A DNA stretch of 64,000 nucleotides from assembly GCF_020379485.1 (NCBI RefSeq), contig NW_026014685.1, positions 1-64,000 on the forward strand, in the 5' to 3' direction. Positions within the stretch are counted from its first letter, which is position 1, and each line of letters begins with the position of its first letter. Both the position numbers and the translations under genes were made by a program. The notes beneath the pieces are model-generated. The model did no database searches. It was not told where the DNA came from and saw nothing but the letters and a program-made list of their open reading frames with translations. Source of the stretch: Brassica napus (taxonomy: Eukaryota; Streptophyta; Magnoliopsida; Brassicales; Brassicaceae). Positions 1-12,000 of this stretch are shown piece by piece.

Positions 1-425
1 CATGAGTTGGTCCCTTTCTTAGATATATTATTGCAATGTCAAGGCTACTTGTTTTGAGAGTAACCACTTTAAAAGATCATGGATTTTTGAACCTCTTCCC
101 CTTGAATAAAAGTCTTTCCTTACTCAACCAAATGATTTGGACCAATTGGTCATTTGCAAGAATTCACTGATGCTATGCTTAATGAACTTGAGAGTTGGGC
201 TGATTTGCATGTGTGATGCATGATGATGAGTGTAGGGATGAAAAGAGTTGAATAGGCCTAGAGAAACTAGAGTTAATAGAGAGGGTGTACTAATGCTGAA
301 TTTTAGCTGTTGATTTGAGTGCTTGTGTGTTTCTTTTTGGCTATGAGTTCCCACCTTCAAACCTCTCTCCTTATGAGTTCTAGAAAGTTCACTTGAGGAC
401 AAGTAAAGAATAAGTTTGGGGGAGT
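1..425 (+). mobile_element. Athila-like Gypsy element, 3' internal non-coding region (partial)
   Basis: This is the inverted counterpart of the stretch just above 59058 in the right-hand Athila copy. It holds no ORF of substance. It ends in a polypurine tract at 412-424 (AAGTTTGGGGGAG), the plus-strand primer site, directly before the LTR start TGATATC at 426. The element continues to the left of the window, so its 5' LTR, gag and pol cannot be seen. Confidence 0.8.
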
Positions 426-2030
426 TGATATCTTGCATATTACATTGTTTAATCCATTCACCCCATGTGCATTTTGATCATATGACTAGGATTTAGCCAA
501 TTTAGGTTGTTTTTCATACATGAGTCTTTAATCGGGTATTGGAGTACCACATGGAGTTCTTGGAGGCATTTGGGTGCATTTGGAGCTAAAAAGAAGTGTT
601 TAAAAAGAAAAAGCGATCAACGACGACGCGCACCATAGCGACCTCACTGGAGCGACGCCGTGAAGTCGCTGTGACACACATCCGTAGCGCTCCAGCCAGA
701 GCGACATGGAGAGGTCGCTCGCGTTTCTATCGTGAAGAACCCCTCTCAGAGCGACTTGCCAGAGCGACGCTCCGAGGTCGCTCACGTTTCCATGGCGAGA
801 CGACACAAAACGAAGCCCGGAGCGAACTCTCAGAGCGACCCACTGAGGTCGCTCCCGAAGTCCGGAGCGACTGTTGTGGCGACACACCAAGTCGCTCGCG
901 TCCTCTCGTCCGGAGACACCAAAGTCGAGCATCCTGGAGCGACCCCTCAGAGCGACCTACCAAGGTCGCTCCCAGCCAGAGCGACCAGCCAGAGCGACCA
1001 GCTCAAGTCGCTCGCGTTTTGACGGGGCGAGACACGAAGAAAGCGTCGGGAGCGACCTCCTGGGAGCGACTATGCTAGGTCGCTCCGCGTGTTTGATTGG
1101 ACGATTTTTATGTTATTTCAGGGGCCTTTTGGTCATTTGTTTTATTGTTTTTAGATTGCAAAAACCTAACTTAAGTACTCTGGGTAGCCACCACGCAGAT
1201 GATCTTTGGATTCTTTGAGATATTGAGAAATACACAAAAACTCTCTTGAGAAGTTCATCTCTTGGATTTTGATTGTTATGTTCTTGTGTTATTGTTGATT
1301 TCTTATCTATTTCTCTGCATGATTAATCTGAAATCCAATATGGGTTTAAGAGGAATCATGGAGATTAGTGAGTAATCACTTTTTGAATTCATGGGTTAGG
1401 GAGATTAAGGGTGATTAGGTTAGTTCTAGGATGTTTTTAGTGTAGATCATTCTTGTTCCTTGCCAGTAGAGTATTCCTAATGCATCTTCTGAGTTGGCCA
1501 CTCAAAAGTTGATCAATAGGCATTTCCCACCCGAAAGATGTTTGATGAAATGCCTGAGACAACTCTCCTAGGCTTTTAGTATACTTTGCCAAAGACATTT
1601 GTTTGTTAAAGATGCTAAGATAGCTAATAGACTTGTTAGTAATGATTGCTTTCATATTATTCAACCAAAGACATTTGATGTTTGAGATATGTTAGCAAAT
1701 GAGCATTCATCTAGACATAGAGCTTGCTTAGAATTGTGTCTAGGCTTAAGGTTGATAGTTTGATTGATCATTTGCCATCCTTAGTTCGATACTTGATCAC
1801 CCAAAGGTCTAATCCCTATGCCCATGAGTTCTCTTTTCCCTTAGTCAAGAAAGTATCATTCTGTTATTGCTTTCTAGTTTTTGTCATAGCTTAAAACCCA
1901 TCTAAATCATTGGTTGCACTTAGATTAAGTGAGTATTTGCATTCTCAGTGCTTTGATATCCCTCAGAACTGGTTCGACAATCACTATACTACAACATTTG
2001 TCTTAGGAGCCTTGAAAACTCTTAACATCA
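426..2030 (+). repeat. 3' LTR of Athila-like Gypsy retrotransposon
   Basis: A 1605-bp LTR begins TGATATC right after a polypurine tract and ends AACATCA, giving TGAT...ATCA termini. The reverse complement of 57484-59057 (1574 bp) is the same LTR from another copy. The GC-rich block at about 604-1090 is packed with AGCGAC/GTCGCT motifs in both orientations. The outer end at 2030 abuts a CACTA transposase exon in mid-reading frame, so this element inserted into the CACTA. The 5-bp TSD cannot be tested because the 5' side is outside the window. Confidence 0.88.
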
Positions 2031-3494
2031 CTCAGCACACGTACGTTCAAGGAAGAAGTCATCGAACAACTTCATCATAACATTCCGATCATATTGTGCA
2101 ACCTGGAGAAGATATTTCCTCCTTCATTTTTTGACGTCATGGAGCATCTAGTTGTCCACCTACCGTATGAAGCATTGCTTCGTGGACCTGTTCACAACGG
2201 ATGGATGTATCCGTATGAGCGACAGATGAAACATTTGAAGGGGAAAGCAAGAAATCTTGCAAAGGTGGAAGGTTCAATAGTTGCGGGAAGTTTGACAGCC
2301 GAAACATCTAACTTCACATCATACTACTTTGTTCCAACTGTTCGTACGAGGAAAAGAGTTCCTAGAAGATATGATGATGGTGGAGTACCGACATCATATC
2401 CAATTGATGGTGTTCCTGACATTTTCTGCGAAATTGCACGGTTTGGTGGTAAAACGAAAGAAGTATGGTGGTCATGTGAAGAGGATAAACATAGTGCCCA
2501 CACTTATATTCTACTCAACTGCGAGGATGCAGTGACCCGTTACTTTGAAAGGTAAATATTTTTGTGAATGTTAATTATATGAATTGCAGTTAATTATGTA
2601 TGACTTGATTATTTGTTTAATTTGCAGCATGTTTGTATCTCAGGTTGAAGAAGCAATACCAGGAATATCTGCAACTGATGTGGATACACGTAAAGATAAG
2701 CACTTTGTCAAATGGTTAAAATCACAGGTACGTAATATATCTCATACATTGATTAATTAAGTAAGTGTTTTGATACTTCAATATTAATTAAGAATAACTG
2801 CTTTTGACAGGTTGATTATGACGATCCTTATTATCCCGTATGGTTTCACGAATTGGTTCAAGGTCCAGTTGCAAAGGTCACCACATAAAACCTATGTATT
2901 TCATACGAGGATTTACCTTTCACACATACGAGTATGGGAGACATCGGGCAACGAGTAACTACGGAATATGTGTGAAAGGTGAAACAGACTTTTACGGGAT
3001 CTTGCAGGAGATTATTGAAGTGGAATTTCCGGGGTTATTGAAGCTAAAATGCGTCCTCTTCAAATGTGAATGGTTCGATCCTGTTGTGAAATCGAGGGAT
3101 TCGGTATAACAAATTTGGTGTTGTGGATGTCAATTTTGGGAGAAGATACAACAAATTTGAGCCTTTCATTTTAGCTTCACAAGCCGAGCAAGTAAGCTTC
3201 CTTCCTTATCCTCGGCTTCGAACTTCCGGGATAAACTGGTTAGCTGCTATCAAAATTACACCTCGTGGACGCATTGTCGCTGGAGAAGAACCGCCCTTGC
3301 AAGAAGAAGACGCTATCAATGCAGTTGAGGTACCAGAACAACCAACTGATGAAATCCTTTTGATCGACCCGCAAAACTTTCAATATGAAGATATTCATGA
3401 AGATGCGACAGCTGAAGCACGTGAAGACGAGTTCGAGAGAAGCGACGATGATGATTGTAATGATAGAGATGAGAACGAAAACGATTTAGAGTGA
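2031..3494 (+). pseudogene. CACTA transposase (TnpD/TNP2-like), truncated and frameshifted
   Basis: This is the C-terminal part of the CACTA transposase. Exon a (2031-2551) is open from the LTR junction and encodes the DUF4218 region with NLEKIFPPSFFDVMEHL and GWMYPYERQMKHLKG. Exon b is 2628-2727 and exon c starts at 2811. Both introns have GT-AG borders and the reading phase is kept. Exon c then hits a stop near 2888, where one extra base separates the GPVAKVTT part from the DUF4216 part (YFIRGFTFHTYEYGRH). A second one-base insertion near 3090 moves the frame again before the NKFEPFILASQAEQVSF tail. The start and catalytic N-terminal half are missing. The protein would have cut and joined transposon ends in the nucleus; this copy cannot. 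Confidence 0.9.
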
Positions 3495-3538
3495 TGTAAT
3501 ATTGTTGAGAACGAAAACGATTTAGAGTGATGTAATAT
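3473..3538 (+). repeat. Short tandem duplication over the transposase stop codon
   Basis: A unit of about 37 bp beginning GAGAACGAAAACGATTTAG and including the TGA stop is present twice in a row. It adds a second copy of the last codons and the stop downstream of the transposase tail. Confidence 0.8.
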
Positions 3539-4305
3539 ATGTCTCTGATGTTGTATTTCTCTATTGTAACGTATGTTTAAAGAAATATTGTTTTTTTACC
3601 ATCCTAATGTATGTGTAACAAATGTTGTTTTATATAATATGTTTTTGTGTTAATTTTAAAAAAATTATTTGGAGTTTTAGGGTTTTAGAGTTCAAGTTGG
3701 AGAAAGAGCACAAAGTAGTAGAGAAGAAGAGATATGATGTTAGATGATATGTGACTTTGGGGTTTAGGGATTTCATTCTCGGTGTTTAGGGTTAAGCGTT
3801 GTAAAATCGTCGTAAACCGATGTTTCCACGTAATTTCATCGTAAATGGAAAAACGCGGGCCTGGTAACTTCGTCGTAAACGTGGGCCTTGTAAATTCGTC
3901 GTAAACCGATGTTTCGACGTAATTTCGTCGTAAATCGAAAAACGCGGGCCTGGTAATTTCGTCGTAAATGAAAAAATGCGGGCCTGGTAACTTCGTCGTA
4001 ATGTTACGTCGCGTTTACGATGAAACATTTTTTATATATTGGGACGCCGAGACGAGGCTGCCTCGTCCATTCCTCCTAAACTCCTCTCCTCTCCCTAAGG
4101 TACATTCTCTTTCCTCCTTTTTTTTTTTTTAAGTTAGTTTAGGTTATTAATTAGTTAGGTAATTAGTTTAGGTGATTATTTAGATAATTAGTTTAGGTGA
4201 TTAGTTAGATGACGGAATCCTATAGTTTAGGTGATTAGTTAGGTAACGGAATAATTTTTTAATTATGTCGTCATAATTGATTAAATTTATTTAATTTTTT
4301 TTTAG
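3539..4305. other. CACTA intergenic region with subterminal-type repeats
   Basis: This stretch lies between the two CACTA genes. 3795-4025 has repeated TTCGTCGTAAA / TTACGACG units and four copies of a GCGGGCCTGGTAA motif, of the same kind as the subterminal repeats at 6115-6480. 4100-4290 is T-rich with repeated TTAGTTAGGTAA-like units directly before the TnpA-like start codon. No gene is seen. The position suggests a promoter or leader for the downstream gene. Confidence 0.6.
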
Positions 4306-5952
4306 ATGGCTCCTAGAAGGAAACCAGCAGCACCTACTTATGCCCAGTTGTTTGGCGATGGTTCCGGTACATCTTCTTCCGGTCCATCGTCTTCCGATGC
4401 AGTTCCAGACTCTCAGACTTCTCAGAGAGTTTTTTCGAGTCCTCCTCTTCCACCGCAGATGCCTCCACCTCCTCCTCCAGCGGCTGCACCTGAGCCTGTC
4501 CCAGAAGGTGCAGTTCATCCGGATTTGCGTGTGCCTTCATATGCTCCCTTCGCGAGATATACGGTGGAGGATTTGCTTGCCCAGCCTGGACGGGAGGGTT
4601 TGGATGTTCTAGACCCCGATAGACCCCGAGGAACTTATTGGTAAGTTATTAATTTTTATTACTTTAAATTTAATTAATTTTTATTTTGTAACGGTTAAAT
4701 TGTTTTTTTTCAGGTTTGGGGCTAACAACCGTGTTAGCCGGAGCGTTTCGGCGACGATTAAGGGTTACTACGACGGGGCATACCCGAACTGGAGCAAGAC
4801 ACCAAATCACGTTAAGATCACGTGGTTTAAATGTTTTGCGGTAAGATTTTTAAATTTAATTAAATTTTCACTTTTAAATATATATATATATACTTTTAAT
4901 ATTTATTATTAATTTTAATTTTTTCAAAATTTTTATGTTTCAGCAAGAGTGGCATTGGTCTTTGGGAATCACCGAGAGGGTGAAGGCGGAATTCGTTGCA
5001 AAGGCAAAGATACGCCTCTGCAACACAGTCTCTGATTGGAAGGACAAGTGGGAGATCTACGGGTATGAGGGAAAGCCCACTGAGCTCACGACGGATGTGT
5101 GGGATGGCCTCATCGCCTATTGGGAGGACCCCTCTTCGATCAGAAAGGCCAATTCGTGCTCGGCTTCTCGAAGGACGAAGGATAAAGATGGTCATTTGCC
5201 CATGCTTCACAGAACCGGACAAAAACCTCATGCAGGAGTCCGTCTAGAAGCTGTAAGTTTTGTTTTAATATATATATTAAAATATTCAATTAATATAATT
5301 TATAATATTTAATTTAATTTTTTTTTTTAGTTCGAGAAGACGGGAGTCTTACCTTCTCTGTCTGACCTATTCAAGATGACTCACGCCACATCCGATGGAG
5401 TTTTTGTGGATCCTGCATCTGAGAAACTCTTCCGAACAGTGGCTGGTCGGATTGAAGAACGGGAGACGCAACTAACCCAGGAGTCTCCCGATGGATTACC
5501 AGTCACATTGTCCACCCAAGAGGTCGACAGAATCTTCGAAGAGGTAACTTAAAATTTTAGTTTACATTATTTTAAATATTTTAACATAATTAACTATATT
5601 AATATATGTTTTGATTTTATAGGTGGCTCCTAAAAAGAAGGGACGGATAGTCGGTATAGGCTCTGTTAACGAAGTTGCAAGGGCAACTTCATCATACACT
5701 TCGAGACGGGATGAAGAGACTGCTCAGATGAAGGCTCAAATGGATAGCCAGAAGGCTCAAATGGATAGCCAGCAGGTTCGTTTAGACTCTCTTGAGGATT
5801 TGCTAGACGTGATGGCCGTGGGAAACCCGGTTATGCAGAGAATGTTGAGTGAGAGACGAGCCGCTCATGGAATGCCACCACGAGATCCCCAAGAGTCCGA
5901 TCCAACCCGTCAACAGCCGAGCAACCCCACCAACTACTTCGACAATATATAG
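4306..5952 (+). CDS. CACTA second gene, TnpA-like (Transposase_24 / Ptta-En/Spm-like), five exons, intact
   Basis: Proposed exons are 4306-4640, 4714-4840, 4944-5252, 5331-5543 and 5623-5952. All introns have GT-AG borders and the phases fit, giving about 437 residues with no internal stop. The N-terminal 70 residues are Ser/Pro-rich with a proline run. The middle (HWSLGITERVKAEF ... YGYEGKPTELTTDVWDGL) and the HRTGQKPHAG segment resemble the plant En/Spm-associated Transposase_24 family. The C-terminal part has a repeated KAQMDSQ heptad-like segment, probably coiled coil. Proteins of this type bind the subterminal repeats of CACTA ends and help the transposase. The repeats at 6115-6480 and 3795-4025 are the likely binding DNA. 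Intactness contrasts with the dead transposase upstream. Confidence 0.8.
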
Positions 5953-6099
5953 TTTTTTTTCTGTTTGTATTATGAATTTAAATATTAGTGTATGACTTTT
6001 TAAAAATATGTTTTCCAATTTCATATTTTGTTTTAAAATTTAAATTATTTTAAATTCTGAATATTAAATATAAATTAAAATCTATTATATACTAATTAA

Positions 6100-6511
6100 T
6101 AATAATATAATAAGAAACGATGTAAACTCCTCGTAAACATTACATGGAGTTTACATTGAATGTTTACGAGTGATTAACATCGAAATATTTACGAGGATTT
6201 TACATCGAAATGTTTACGAGTGATTTACAACGAAAGTATTTACATTTGCTTTACATCGAAATAATTACATGGGCTTTACGATGAAGTCTTACGTGGCGTT
6301 TACGACGAATCCTTTCCCTGCGCTTTACGAGGAATATATTTCGTCGTAAACGTAACGAGTCGTTTCGACGAAACCTCCGTTACGACGAAACCTCCGTTAC
6401 GACGGACGTTTAACAACGAAACGTCTTTCGACGTTAATTCGTCGTAACACCCCGTTTACGACAAATTTACAACGAATACTGCTCTAGTAAAAAATATGTT
6501 TTCTTGTAGTG
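6100..6511 (+). repeat. CACTA right subterminal repeats and terminal inverted repeat
   Basis: Many copies of a 10-12 bp unit lie in both orientations (TTTACGAGT, TTACGACGAA, CGTCGTAAACG), becoming denser toward the end. They finish with the terminal sequence TTTTCTTGTAGTG at 6499-6511. Such arrays are the binding region of TnpA-type proteins. Confidence 0.85.
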
Positions 6512-6761
6512 ATGATTTTAATTTTTCATTTGTCAAAATTTTTTTAAAAATTATTTTTAAGATCGACTACACCAGACGACTTCCAGCATCTCAGACGACT
6601 TAGTGGGGCTATATTCGTAAAAAAGCTTATGTTTTTTTGTTTGGTCACAATGAGCTGACTGTAATTTCACAAGGCTTTTTGGTTAGTTTTGCATTTGATT
6701 CAAGTTTGGATATATTTTTGTAATCAAAGTCAAGTTTTGAGATATATTTGGTAAATCATCC
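6512..6761 (+). mobile_element. Right end of a GACGACTT-type MULE (left part lost)
   Basis: This stretch is closely similar to 25333-25612 and 27200-27490, the right end of the MULE family described at 17164-25612. It shares GACTACACCAGACGACTTCC, TATATTCGTAAAA, TTTGTTTGGTCACAA and the terminal TTTTGAG..ATATTTGGTAAATCATCC. The CACTA element inserted into it, at the same ATG where the relatives are continuous. Confidence 0.75.
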
Positions 6762-7714
6762 TACCTTTTTACCTTATTACTTCCTAAATTACGTACATAT
6801 CTTTTTCCTTTTCTATTTTTTTCTTTATGGTCAAATATAGCAAATTTTTTTTGTAACTGGATATAGCAACTTTCTTTTATGGGTAAATTGGCAAAATATG
6901 TTATACTGAATTTATTCCTTTTTGAGAAAAAAACAACATTGCTGGTTTCCATAATAATAAAAGTATAGATGACTAAAAAAAAGTTGCCGTTACAGAAGAT
7001 TGAATTCGTGTCCCATATACCCTTTTCCTTTTTTACCTTATTACCTAGTTACGTACGTAGCTTTTTTCTTTTTTCTTTTATTTTCTTTGTGGTCAAAATA
7101 CAGCATTTTTTTTTCTTTTATGGGATATTTGAAAAAATATGTTGTATTGATAATATATTTTATTCCTTAAAAAAATATGTCTGTTTTCCATAATAATAAA
7201 AGTATAGATGACTAAAAAAACATGTACCGTTATAGATTTTTTTTTTTTTTTTTTGATAATCCAGGGGTTCCCCGCTTCGCGGGTCATTCCCCTGGGCCCG
7301 GTCAGGCAGCGGTCCACTTCACCCGGGAGGGCTTTACCTGGGCTGGATGGAACCCAGTACCGCTTTGGTGTCCAGAAGAGGCAAAGTAGTTTCCGCATGG
7401 GGGGAATCGAACCCGGATGGTGGTTGCCACCACAGGCCCGTCCTGCCACTTGGACTACCTCGTCCGGACATGTACCGTTATAGATGATTGAACCCATATA
7501 TCTTTTTCTCTTTTTACCTTATTACTTCCTAGATGATTGAATTTGTTTCCCAAACTTGGGTCTGTGAAAGGATAAACGTGCCTACAATACCGAATCATGG
7601 AAGTCTTTTTCATATGAATCATATATACAACTATATATGAATCATATATGAATCATATGACTCTACAAGATATTTACATTGCCTAGCCTCTGTTGCTCTC
7701 TAAGTGATTTTCCC
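6762..7714. repeat. Left copy of a long-range inverted repeat
   Basis: The region matches the reverse complement of 49405-50090 over most of its length, with small indels. It contains two imperfect tandem units of about 250 bp (from about 6762 and 7012). Each has a CCTTATTACTTCCTA..ACGTACGTA part, a TATAGCAACTTT-like part and CATAATAATAAAAGTATAG. The inner edge is GTTGCTCTCTAAGT at about 7690-7703. It carries the SINE at 7238-7467, absent from the other copy. No coding potential is seen. Confidence 0.8.
7238..7467 (-). mobile_element. tRNA-derived SINE
   Basis: A 230-bp insertion is flanked by an exact 18-bp TSD, ACATGTACCGTTATAGAT (7220-7237 and 7468-7485). Read on the minus strand it begins with an A-box-like TAGTCCAAGTGG, has a perfect B box GGTTCGATTCC, and ends in ACCCCTGGATTATC plus a poly(A) tail (T run at 7238-7254). 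RNA polymerase III would transcribe it; LINE machinery in trans would have moved it. Its 3' half is shared with the SINE at 36468-36689. Confidence 0.95.
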
Positions 7715-8438
7715 TTACTTTGTTGGTCCAAGGTTCTCATAGAACAAAATGTAACCATGATCAGCATTTCAGCAATGCTCTGATTCTTCAATTATCTCCA
7801 CGTTCTCAGCATCAAAGAAGAGCCAATGGTTATGGCGGTTTTCACTAGGCTTTTACGCAGTGCCGGTCCAGACCAATTTGGCGCCTAAAGCGCACCCATA
7901 AAGTTATGCCCATAATTATAACATTTTTACTGTATTTTTATATATAATCAACATACATATTGTTAAAACTTAATTAGTATCCAAAAAATAAAATATAAGA
8001 CATAAAAAAATATTACAAAATCATTGATCAATTTGAATAACCATGTTGCTGTCAGCTTGTATTCACATTTCATTGACAATCCATTTGATTGATTCTTAGT
8101 TCTATTTTAGCATTTTTAAATAAAAAACCATAAATTGTATATTATAGCAATACATATGATAAAATCACCTTAATATTAACACCAATTTCATAGGGGAAAT
8201 TTTACTTATACACTTTTTTTGATACCACTATTCAACTTTACCATCAATCAAAGGGCATTTTCATAAATACCATATTCATTAATGTGTAAAAGATAATATT
8301 GCCCTTAACTTATCTTCAGCTCATCTCTCTCTCTCTCTCTCTCTCTCGATCTATCTCCTTCGTGAATCTCCGTCGTCCAGATCCGTCGTCTCCGTCCAGA
8401 TCCACGAAGCAGACGAGATCGAGACTCAAAACCTCAAA

Positions 8439-9020
8439 ATGTTGAATCCTCAGCAAGAATCACAACTTGTAAGTAATTTTTTCAGATTTTGTTGTTTCGA
8501 TCTAAGAGAAAGAGTTATCTATTAATAGTCGGATCTAAGAGAAAGATTTCCGATAGTGAACATTGAGTTTTTCAAAATTTATAACCCTTTATAAATCTAA
8601 GTTATTTAGTAATGTAATTGATATGTTCAGTTCCCGACACTCATGAAAGAAGCGTATGTTCAAGCTTATATGAGAGCCACAACCCTTCCATCACACATTT
8701 GCATCGATCTACAATGGTAATCACCAAATTGATCATTGGCTCTTGTTTTTTTCTTAAGTCTTATTGACCAATCATTGATATTTTTTTTAGTTTATTCTTG
8801 TGTCTTAGATTGCAGAGTCTGTTCCCTTTAGCAGCGATAAAAGGTATGCTACAACGCATGTGAAAGGTCCACCTCAGTTGCAAAAAACGGTGTGTTAAAT
8901 AACTCAGTTTCTGTTGCTCTTTCTTGCATTTTTGTCTCATATGTCAGTTGTTTCCTATGATTTGATGTCTCACATCAACTATTTATGAGTTCAGGGTGCT
9001 GTTAGAGTGTTGGCGGTAAG
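8439..9020 (+). pseudogene. Possible captured multi-exon gene start inside the MULE (unknown product)
   Basis: A (CT)n tract (about 8324-8348) and a CT/CGTC-rich leader precede ATG at 8439. Exon 1 (8439-8468, MLNPQQESQL) ends at GTAAGT. An acceptor TTCAG at 8630 leads to 8631-8716 (FPTLMKEAYVQAYMRATTL..) with donor GTAATC. A later block, about 8820-8898, reads SVPFSSDKRYATTHVKGPPQ before GTGTGT. The frame does not join cleanly from block 2 to block 3, so it is probably broken. I do not recognise the protein. A Pack-MULE capture is the simplest reading. Confidence 0.35.
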
Positions 9021-9059
9021 CCATGGATTTGTTTACGAACCTTATGCACTTCATGAGAA

Positions 9060-12000
9060 AATCTCGTGGTGGCTTATAAAAAAATTTGTAAAGTTAATAT
9101 ACAATTTATAAATTTTTATGAAAACGGTAAAGTTAATAAACAATTTATAAGGTTTATATATGTTTACGAATCAATTATAAAGTCCCTAAATCATTCATAA
9201 GAATCTATAACCATTTAGAAAGGCTTATAAAACAATTTATAAGAGTTTCTAACATAATTTATAAGAGTTTACAAGAATATGTAAATAATCAATAAGAGTT
9301 AATAAGAGTTTATAAATCTTTTGTAAAGTTTATAAAAAAAACAGTTTATAAAGTTTATAAATCATTTATAAAGTTTGTAAATCATTTATAAATGTTTATA
9401 AATTATTTGTAAGAGTATATAAACCATTTATAAAGGCTTATAAAGAAGTTTATAAAGTCCATAAACCGTTTATAAAGTCTATAAACCGTTTATAAATGTT
9501 TATAAAAGAAATCAGTTAGAAGGTCTTTAAATCATTTATAAGAGTCTGTAACGATTTAGAAAGACTTATAAGACAATTTATAAGGTTTGTAAAATAATTT
9601 ATAAGGTTTATAAAGGTATGTAAATAATTTATAAGGGTTTATAAAACATTTATAAAGTTCATAAAAGTTTTTATAAAGTTTAGAAACCATTTATAACGGC
9701 TTATTAATCATTTATGAAGAGTTTATAAATCTTTTATAAAGGGTATGTAAACAATTTGTTTCCTCATGCCTCTATAAAGTCCCTAAATCATTCATAAGAA
9801 TCTATAACCATTCAGAAAGGCTTATAAAACAAAATTTTCTTTATGTTATTAAAAAATCAACAAAGGTTGGCTTAGAACAGGTCGATCTAAGGGAAAGAGT
9901 TTTGATAGTGAATATTGAGTTTTCAAAAAATTATAACTATTTATAAATCTGAGTTCAAGTAATTTTAGGATTTTCGTCCCTTTGTTATCCAAAAAATAAA
10001 TAAGGTTGATTTAGACTTGTCATTTGAATAGGTCTGGTTAAGAGAAAGATTTTCGGATAGTGAACATTGCATTTTAAAGAATTATAACCCCTTATAAACA
10101 TGGGTTTCAGGATGTTGTCGATAGTACAACTCAATGATTTATAAGGTTTTATAAAGAAGTTTTTAAACAAGAGTTGATCATATAAGTCTATAAAACAACA
10201 TATAAATGCGTGAACTTGAGAAGTCTTATCTTGTATTATCCTATATTCTTTGTAAGACTGTTATAGAAATACATAAACATTATGCTTGAAAAAGATATCA
10301 TTAGACAATGATAAATAGTTAACAACATCATTTTATAAAGTAATTTACTTGATACTAACAAGGGTATATAGATCACAAATTCAAGCCTTGATCATGACAA
10401 GAGCTCTAGCAGCAGCAATAGCGGTAGTGGTCATAGCAACATCTCAGAAGATGAATCCCATAAAGTTAGTGGAAAGATAATGATAATGGAACTTGTTTAT
10501 TTTCTGAAGCTATTATTGTGATTTTTGTGCCAAATCAACATGTTCGAGTTGCTAGAAATGCTCTATTTTTGGGTTATATTGCTAATGTGATTGTAGAGAG
10601 ACGAGTTTGATGAATTCAACTACACCTAGTGATCCAAACACTCAGTAGATGTCATAATCTCAAACATCTCAAATCATACTTTATATCTTATAACATATAC
10701 CAAAATCAGTTGGTAAACTTTTATAAATCAAATTATAAGGCTTTATAAATCATTTCATAACACGTAAAACAAAATTCAACTGATAAACACTAATAATTTA
10801 ACTTTAAAACTCTTAAAATCAGTTTTCAAACTCTAATAAATCAGTTTATAAATCGTAATAAATCAATTTATAAACTTTTATAAATCAAACTATAAATCTT
10901 TACAAATCATTTTATAACACATAAAAAACCAGTTTATAAACATTAGTAATTCTACTTATAAACACTTAACTCAGTTTATAAATATTTATAACATTTATAA
11001 CATTTATAAATCAATTTATAGACACTTACAAATCTATTTATAAACCAATATAAATCAATTTATAAACCCTAATAGATCATTTTATAAATTCTACTAAATA
11101 AATTTATAAACCCTGATAAATCAATTAATAAAATCTTATAAATGTATATATCTTGGTATTTCCATTGCGGGAATTTAAAAGAGTTTGTATCATTGCTTAC
11201 TTCACTGCACCGTTTAGTTTCCTTATATTTTAATGGAAACCCAAAAATCTCAACGTATCCAAACGCAACAGCGAATTCTTGTCACATGTTTTCACACTTG
11301 TCTTTAGCTCGGCCTCTCCTATGTACCTGTAATTAGCCCTGGGAAGGATCAGATATCTGGGGTACTTTGAGATATCCAGATCCGGATTCGCCGGATCCGT
11401 AAAATTGCTATCCGGATCCGAATCCGGGCTCTTCGGATATCCGGGGTTAGGATATCCGGACTAAAATCCAAATATCTGCGGATATCCGGATCCGGATCCT
11501 TTTTCAAAAAAAATTAAAAAATTAAAAATTAAATTAAAAACTAGCTAATTAAAATGATTTATTTAATTTATTTAGCCTAATAATTTTTTCAATCAAAAAT
11601 TATTGAAATTGAATAAAATTAAATTTTTTTATTATTTTATATAAAAATTATATATAGTATACATATATAAATATAATTATATTTTAAATAAATAGTAAGT
11701 TCGGATCCGGATATCCGGACCTAAAATTTCATTATCCGGATCCGTCGAATCCATAAAATCAAGATCCGGATCTGGACCCCCCCCCCCCCCCCCCCCGGAT
11801 ATCCATTTTTTGGATCGGATCGGATAACGGATCTCGGATATAAGTCCTAGGCCTACATATATTTACAAAAAACAGACATCTCTTTGGTAATATTAAGCAG
11901 CAAAAAGTAATTCAAATATCAGTAATAAGAGTTAACAAATTATATCAAAGTCTATAAATATATTTATAAGAGTTTATAAAACCATTTACAAAAATTTATA

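Larger units (their letters stand above)
2031..6511 (+). mobile_element. CACTA (En/Spm-type) DNA transposon, 5' end missing
   Basis: The element carries a broken transposase gene (DUF4218 and DUF4216 regions), then a separate five-exon TnpA-like gene. Its right terminus at 6511 reads TTTTCTTGTAGTG, the inverse of the CACTACAAGAAAA terminus of this superfamily. About 370 bp of subterminal repeats related to TTACGACGAA / TTCGTCGTAAA precede the terminus (6115-6480). The left part was cut off by the Athila insertion at 2030. The right flank begins ATGATTTTAATTTTTC. Uninterrupted relatives at 21125 and 27190 read CATGATTTTAATTTT, which fits a 3-bp ATG target. Confidence 0.92.

Noticed and set aside
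596..1218. Overlapping ORFs of 60-160 codons in the left LTR
   Set aside because: They run through the GC-rich AGCGAC motif block on both strands; composition is repeat-driven and they lie inside an LTR.
7238..7467. A tRNA gene
   Set aside because: A and B boxes are present, but the poly(A) tail and 18-bp TSD show a SINE, not a functional tRNA.
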